A DNA stretch of 64,000 bases from Candidatus Caldatribacterium sp. (GTDB lineage: Bacteria; Atribacterota; Atribacteria; Atribacterales; Caldatribacteriaceae), in assembly GCA_025060675.1 (NCBI GenBank), contig JANXBI010000036.1, forward strand, positions 1 to 64,000, written 5' to 3'. Of this stretch, positions 59,641 to 64,000 are shown piece after piece (positions within the stretch are counted from its first letter, which is position 1; each line of letters opens with the position of its first letter). A model generated the notes under the pieces. The model saw only the letters and a list, made by a program, of their open reading frames with translations. It was not told the origin of the DNA and searched no databases. The translations under genes were made by a program, and so were the position numbers.

Positions 59641-62251
59641 TATTCGACGTCTTTTCCTCGCCTTTTTTGAGAAACGTGGACACACCTCCCTTCCCAGCGC
59701 CTCCCTCATCCCCTCTGACCCGACGCTTCTTCTTACCATTGCTGGCATGGTTCCTTTCAAGCCCATATTCCTTGGGCAGGTGAAGCCTACTTTCCGGCGC
59801 GTTTGCACCGTTCAGAAGTGCGTCCGGGTGAGCGACCTTGAGAAGGTCGGCTACACCCCACGGCATCACACTTTCTTTGAAATGCTTGGGAACTTCTCGT
59901 TCGGTGATTACTTCAAAAAAGAGGCTTGCCTGTGGGCGTGGGAATTCCTCACCGAAGAGCTTCGCCTTCCTGTGGAACGTCTTGCCGTTTCGGTCCATGA
60001 GAGAGACGAAGAGGCATTCCTTGTGTGGCGTGATGTGGTGGGTCTTCCAGAGGAGAAAATCGTCTTCCTTGGGGATGAGGACAACTTCTGGGCTTCAGGG
60101 CCTGTCGGGCCATGTGGGTACTGCTCGGAGATTTACTACGACACGGGGGCTGAACGGGGTTGTGGGGAGGAGACTTGCCGTCCAGGTTGTGCGTGCGACC
60201 GCTTCCTTGAAGTCTGGAATTTGGTCTTCATGGAGTTCGATCGCCAATCTGATGGGACTCTCAGGGAGCTCCCCAGCAAAAACATTGACACCGGCATGGG
60301 TCTTGAACGCATCAGTGCGGTGGTTCAAAATGCAGAGTCAAATTTTGAAACCGACCTCTTCCTTCCCCTTATTCGAACCCTTGAGGACTTGAGTGGGGTG
60401 GCCTACGCAAGTGCGAAACCGGTCTTTCGCCTCATTGCCGATCATTCTCGTGCTGTGGCCTTTCTCATTGCCGATGGGGTGTATCCGGCCAATGAAGGAC
60501 GAGGGTATGTGCTTCGTCGGCTCATCCGTCGGGCACACCGGTTTGGGAAAAAGATTGGTCTGCAGAAGCCCTTCCTCCATGAACTCACCGCGGCCGTAGT
60601 GACCCTGATGGGTGATGTGTATCCAGAACTCCGCACCAAGGAGACAACCATTGCCCAGGTGACTTTCCAAGAGGAGAAGCGTTTCGAGGACACTCTGGCC
60701 TTGGGTTTTGCCCGTCTTGAAGAGCTCATTGCCGAAGCCAGGGCAAAGAAAGAGCGGGTGATCTCGGGGAAAGAGGTTTTCACCCTGTACGACACCTATG
60801 GTTTCCCGGTGGATTTTGCTGAAGAAGTCCTCAAAGAAGAGGGGCTCTCCTTCTCTCAAGAGGAGTTTGCCGCAGAGATGGAAGCACAGAGAACCCGGGC
60901 TCGAAGGGCCCAAGAAGAGAAGGTTTCCGGTCTCAGAGGACAGAAGAAAGAGGAAGAGCTCTTTTCTGGTTTCCGCTCAACCTTTGTGGGTTACGATACC
61001 CTCCTTGCGGAAGCAACGCTTTGCGCGCTCTCAGATGGGGAGAAGCTCCTTTCTGAGGCCCGGGAAGGGACCGAGGTCCTCTTTGTCCTTGATGTTACCC
61101 CCTTCTATGCGGAGAAGGGAGGGCAAGAGTGGGATACTGGGTACTTTGAGACCCCCTCGGGGAAAGTCGAAGTGCTCCGAGTGAGTAGCCCTGCGTCTTC
61201 TCTCTCGGTCCATCGTGGTATTGTCCGGGCAGGAAAGGTTGTGGTTGGTGAGCGAGGGAAGGCCCAGGTCAATGCAAAGCGGCGGAGAAGCCTTGAGGCG
61301 CACCATACGGTGACGCACCTCCTGCACCGAGTGCTCCGGGAAGTCCTTGGTGAGCAAGTGCATCAAGCAGGGTCCTGGGTCGGAGAAGAGGGTTTGCGTT
61401 TTGACTTCACCCATTTTGCCCCGCTTTCGTCAGAAGAACTCGAGGCGGTGGAAGCGCGGGTGAACGAGAAAATCCTCGAGGACCTTCCTGTGTACGTGAG
61501 CTTTGGTTCCCTTGAGGAAGCCCAGAAACTTGGTGTTATTGCCCTTTTCGGGGAAAAGTATGAGTTCCCGGTTCGTATCGTCCGGGTGGGGAACTACACC
61601 GCAGAACTCTGTGGCGGAACGCACCTTCGCCGCACAGGCGAAGCTGGTGCCTTTGTGATTCTCTCTGAGTCAAGTATTGGTGCGGGAATCCGACGCATTG
61701 AGGCAGTTGCTGGGGAGCGGGCCTTGACGTTGCTCCGTGCCTCCCGAAGGCTCCTCCAGAGGGTGCGGGAACTTGCCGGTGTTTCTGAAGAACGTCTTCC
61801 GGCCTTTTTAGAGAATCTCCTTGAGGAGAACCATGCGCTCCGGAAGGCTCTCGCTCGGGAGCAGAGGGAACGTTTGCTCTTTGCTTTAGAGAGAGAACTC
61901 CAAGCTCTTCCTGCGGGATCGCTCCTCTTTGCCCATCTTTTTGCAGACAGTCTTGATATGGACATCCTACGGGAGATTGCCGATGTCCTTGGGGGGAAGC
62001 TCTCCCGAGGCGTCATTGCTCTTGGTGTTGAGGAGGAGGGGAAAGTTCGGGGTATCCTTGCGGGAGTGAAGCTTGCAAAGGATGTGCATCTTGGTGCATT
62101 CCTGCGAGAGGTTTCCCGAAGCATCGGTGGCGGTGGTGGGGGCAAGCCGCATTTTGCCCAGTTTGGAGGCATTCCGAAATCCCGCTGGATGGACTTTCTC
62201 AGACGTCTTGAGGAGTTCGTAAAGCGCCATGAAGCGGGTCATGGCCCTTGA
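59624..62251 (+). CDS. alaS: Alanyl-tRNA synthetase
   Basis: An 875-residue class II synthetase, full length. Catalytic core: VQKCVRVSDLEKVGYTPRHH, TFFEMLGNFSFGDYFKKEA and TGMGLERI-like DTGMGLERISAVV. The editing domain has the zinc-binding HHTVTHLLHRVL and CGGTHLRRTGEAGAF. The C-terminal C-Ala domain ends the protein (VHLGAFLREVSRSIGGGGGG). An in-frame extension far upstream overlaps the PP-loop gene and is not family-like; GTG 59624 gives the expected N-terminus and has AGGTGG 9 bases upstream. It overlaps the next gene by 23 bases. Confidence 0.96.
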   Translation: MLESRDIRRLFLAFFEKRGHTSLPSASLIPSDPTLLLTIAGMVPFKPIFLGQVKPTFRRVCTVQKCVRVSDLEKVGYTPRHHTFFEMLGNFSFGDYFKKEACLWAWEFLTEELRLPVERLAVSVHERDEEAFLVWRDVVGLPEEKIVFLGDEDNFWASGPVGPCGYCSEIYYDTGAERGCGEETCRPGCACDRFLEVWNLVFMEFDRQSDGTLRELPSKNIDTGMGLERISAVVQNAESNFETDLFLPLIRTLEDLSGVAYASAKPVFRLIADHSRAVAFLIADGVYPANEGRGYVLRRLIRRAHRFGKKIGLQKPFLHELTAAVVTLMGDVYPELRTKETTIAQVTFQEEKRFEDTLALGFARLEELIAEARAKKERVISGKEVFTLYDTYGFPVDFAEEVLKEEGLSFSQEEFAAEMEAQRTRARRAQEEKVSGLRGQKKEEELFSGFRSTFVGYDTLLAEATLCALSDGEKLLSEAREGTEVLFVLDVTPFYAEKGGQEWDTGYFETPSGKVEVLRVSSPASSLSVHRGIVRAGKVVVGERGKAQVNAKRRRSLEAHHTVTHLLHRVLREVLGEQVHQAGSWVGEEGLRFDFTHFAPLSSEELEAVEARVNEKILEDLPVYVSFGSLEEAQKLGVIALFGEKYEFPVRIVRVGNYTAELCGGTHLRRTGEAGAFVILSESSIGAGIRRIEAVAGERALTLLRASRRLLQRVRELAGVSEERLPAFLENLLEENHALRKALAREQRERLLFALERELQALPAGSLLFAHLFADSLDMDILREIADVLGGKLSRGVIALGVEEEGKVRGILAGVKLAKDVHLGAFLREVSRSIGGGGGGKPHFAQFGGIPKSRWMDFLRRLEEFVKRHEAGHGP

Positions 62252-62639
62252 TGTGGGGGAGAAGCGTATCGGTGTTGCCCTGAACTGGGGAACCCCTTTT
62301 GCCTTTCCCTATACCGTTCTTCTCCGGAAAGGGAAAACGGATATCGTAGCTGTGCTCTCCCTCGCTCGGGAGTTTGCTGTTGACACCATCGTGGTGGGGT
62401 TTCCCCGTCGTACCGATGGGACCATCGGCAAGGAGGCACAGGCGCTTGAAGAATTTGCCGGGGAACTCCGGAAGCACTTCCCTGGGGAGGTTGTCCTCTG
62501 GGATGAGCGCTTTTCAACCAAAGAAGCTGAGAAGCACCTCATTGCGCTTGATACTTCTCGAGCCCGGCGGAGAAAGCTCATCGACAAAATTGCGGCATGT
62601 CTCATCCTTGAGGCGTATTTAGCGAGGGAAAGCACGTGA
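62229..62639 (+). CDS. yqgF: Putative pre-16S rRNA nuclease / Holliday junction resolvase YqgF (RuvX)
   Basis: A 136-residue RNase H-fold protein. MALDVGEKRIGVAL supplies the first catalytic Asp, VVGFPRRTDGTIGKEAQALEEF is the conserved middle, and LWDERFSTKEAEKHL supplies the later Asp/Glu. It is thought to finish 16S rRNA 5' processing. The neighbours alaS upstream and mltG downstream (GTGA overlap) match the order in many Firmicutes. Confidence 0.93.
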   Translation: MKRVMALDVGEKRIGVALNWGTPFAFPYTVLLRKGKTDIVAVLSLAREFAVDTIVVGFPRRTDGTIGKEAQALEEFAGELRKHFPGEVVLWDERFSTKEAEKHLIALDTSRARRRKLIDKIAACLILEAYLAREST

Positions 62640-63601
62640 AATCCTGGGGTATTTTCGTTCTCGCCCTCTTGTACCTTCTTGCCGTCTTTGGGTACCTCGC
62701 TTTCTTCTTTGACCTCCCTTTTGGGGAGCCGAAACTTGTGGCTATCCCCAGAGGAACCCCACTTTCTGGTATCGCCCGGATTCTTGAACAAGAAGGCATT
62801 ACCTCTCGGTTCCGTTTCCTCGCCTTTGCCCTCCTCTCGAAGAGAACCCCCCTCCTTGCGGGATGGTATCGTTTGACCCCCGGTATGTCTCCAGCTCGCC
62901 TTGTCGATATCCTCTCCCAGGGACCACCCCGGGTTCGGGTCACGTTCCCTGAAGGATGTACTGCCGAAGATATGGCAAGGATTCTTGAGGCCCTGGGGGT
63001 TTGTGGGGCCAAGGAGTACCTCACTTTCGTAGAGCACCCAGAGTACTTCCAAAAGCCTTGGCTTGCTCAAGTTCCGACCCTTGAGGGTTTCCTCTTCCCT
63101 GATACCTACTTTTTCCAGGTCCCCACTCCCCCTCAGGAGGTTATCAACGTACAACTTGCCCGCTTCGAAGAACTCGTCCTTCCCCTCTTTGCGGGGAAGG
63201 AAGATAAGCTCAGAGAGACCCTTACCCTTGCCTCCATCGTGGAAAAGGAAACGCGTCTTGAAGAGGAAAAGCCCTTAGTTGCCTCGGTCTTTCGCAATCG
63301 CTTGAAGGAGAATATGCGTCTTCAGTCCTGTGCGACCGTGGTCTACGCCCTGAAGAGGGAAAGGGGAATCACCGTGTATACCCTTCGAGAGGAAGACCTG
63401 GGGGTTGATTCCCCTTTCAACACGTACCGAGTCAGTGGTCTTCCACCCCATCCTATCTGTAACCCTGGCCTTTCTTCCATTCGGGCTGCTTTGGAACCTG
63501 CGGAGACGGACTACCTCTTTTTCGTCCTTCAGGACGATGGCCGTCACGCTTTCGCCCGAACTTACGAGGAACATCTGCGGAACAAGCGAGGTAATCCATG
63601 A
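62636..63601 (+). CDS. mltG: Endolytic transglycosylase MltG (YceG)
   Basis: A 321-residue membrane-anchored enzyme that cuts nascent glycan strands. An N-terminal transmembrane helix (ILVLALLYLLAVFGY-like region, about 5-22) is followed by a LysM-like subdomain and the catalytic domain. The active-site Glu lies in LEGFLFPDTYFF, with further conserved TLASIVEKETRLEEEKPLVA and VFRNRLKENMRLQSC, then SPFNTYRVSGLPPHPICNPG. GTG 62636 overlaps yqgF; ATG 63598 of the next gene overlaps its stop. Confidence 0.94.
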   Translation: MKSWGIFVLALLYLLAVFGYLAFFFDLPFGEPKLVAIPRGTPLSGIARILEQEGITSRFRFLAFALLSKRTPLLAGWYRLTPGMSPARLVDILSQGPPRVRVTFPEGCTAEDMARILEALGVCGAKEYLTFVEHPEYFQKPWLAQVPTLEGFLFPDTYFFQVPTPPQEVINVQLARFEELVLPLFAGKEDKLRETLTLASIVEKETRLEEEKPLVASVFRNRLKENMRLQSCATVVYALKRERGITVYTLREEDLGVDSPFNTYRVSGLPPHPICNPGLSSIRAALEPAETDYLFFVLQDDGRHAFARTYEEHLRNKRGNP

Positions 63602-64000
63602 AGGGCATTGTACGGTATTTCTTCCCTTGTCTTTTCGTGGATGCTCTTGAAGATATCGACCTTGCCAGATTGTGGCGTCTTGGTATTCGTGGGCTCATCG
63701 TGGACCTTGATAACACCCTTGTGGCCTGGAACGCGTACGACCTTCCGGAGCGTATCGCCCGTTGGGTGGCAAAGGCGAAGGAGCAGGGATTTGCCATCTG
63801 CATTGTTTCCAACGCCCTGGAGGAGAGGGTGGCATACTTTTCAAGACTTCTTGCCATTCCCGGAATCTCTAAGGCGCGGAAGCCTCGCCGAGGAGCATTT
63901 CGGGTAGCCTTGGAGACTCTGGGTTTACAGAGGAACCAAGTTGCCGTCATCGGTGACCAGGTTTTTACTGATGTCCTTGGAGGGAATCGCCTTGGACTTT
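63598..64000 (+). CDS. YqeG-family HAD phosphatase (partial, runs off right edge)
   Basis: The first 134 residues are present. The HAD motif I is LIVDLDNTLVAWN (DxDxT) and motif II is CIVSNA; the KPRRGAFRVALETLG lysine segment and VAVIGDQVFTDVLGGNRLG (motif IV) follow. Family members act on phosphatidylglycerophosphate or unknown phosphates (YqeG/Gep4 group). It is translationally coupled to mltG (ATGA). The C-terminal end is outside the window. Confidence 0.88.
   Translation, partial: MKGIVRYFFPCLFVDALEDIDLARLWRLGIRGLIVDLDNTLVAWNAYDLPERIARWVAKAKEQGFAICIVSNALEERVAYFSRLLAIPGISKARKPRRGAFRVALETLGLQRNQVAVIGDQVFTDVLGGNRLGL

Noticed and set aside
1..64000. Frequent CCTTGAGG-type words as a possible recombination or uptake signal
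   Set aside because: They follow the preferred Leu-Glu codon pair CTT GAG in plus-strand genes and appear as CTCAAG in minus-strand genes, so codon usage explains them.
1..64000. Mobile elements, CRISPR arrays, tRNA or rRNA genes
   Set aside because: No transposase, integrase, direct-repeat array, tRNA cloverleaf or rRNA sequence was recognised by eye; a covariance-model scan would be decisive for small RNAs.

Overview
The window is a gene-dense stretch (about 97% coding) of a bacterial chromosome with moderately high G+C, short intergenic gaps and many GTG/TTG starts. Gene content points to an anaerobic, probably thermophilic fermenter or acetogen: a folate methyl branch of the Wood-Ljungdahl type, heterodisulfide-reductase-like (Hdr) electron-bifurcation modules, the [FeFe]-hydrogenase maturase HydF, and no oxygen respiration genes. 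The combination reminds me of the Atribacterota (OP9, Caldatribacterium-like) or neighbouring deep-branching phyla. That is an inference from gene content and style, not a database result.

Layout. 1-12.1 kb: edge of a lipoprotein gene, a small ACT-like regulator, a Lon-family protease, an MFS transporter, a chemoreceptor, class II fructose-bisphosphate aldolase and a small transaldolase, a DUF6062-like protein, a compact ureohydrolase-like protein, a TPR protein and MgtE. 12.1-25.5 kb: two small PEGA-like lipoproteins, endonuclease III, a Na+/solute symporter, a zinc alcohol dehydrogenase overlapping a radical SAM/SPASM protein, an Obg-like TGS GTPase, a ParA ATPase translationally coupled to FtsZ, a DUF4432 sugar epimerase-like protein, a soluble lytic transglycosylase, PolX and NadE. 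25.5-29.8 kb: LeuC/LeuD-type hydratase, GlyA, a NifU-like scaffold and a corrinoid protein.

29.8-45.8 kb is the most interesting region. It is one tightly packed plus-strand cluster: Fhs, a two-gene HdrA-like/ferredoxin pair, an MvhD-like protein, MetV and MetF, an HdrC-like protein, a 1473-residue protein that joins an HdrA fragment, an NfnB/GltD-type NAD(P)H module and a complete HdrA, then MvhD, three subunits resembling FlxC/FlxB/FlxA (sulfite-reductase/sulfhydrogenase type), FolC, and an AcsE/MtgA-like methyltetrahydrofolate methyltransferase. Start and stop codons overlap through most of it, so the proteins are probably made together. The likely role is to couple methylene-THF/methyl-THF interconversion to NAD(P)H and ferredoxin by flavin-based bifurcation. 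No HdrB is encoded here.

45.8-64 kb: two unrecognised proteins, a minus-strand purH-aspA-hydF operon, ribokinase, an MgtC-like protein, HisS, AspS, an S1-domain protein with seven repeats, a PP-loop ATPase, AlaS, YqgF/RuvX, MltG and the start of a YqeG-family HAD phosphatase.

Five of the six convergent gene pairs overlap tail to tail, by 4 to 56 bp. No rRNA, tRNA, CRISPR array, insertion sequence or prophage was seen. No gene-free stretch exceeds 300 bases; the three longest gaps (88-322, 28906-29144, 56474-56707) are described in the features.
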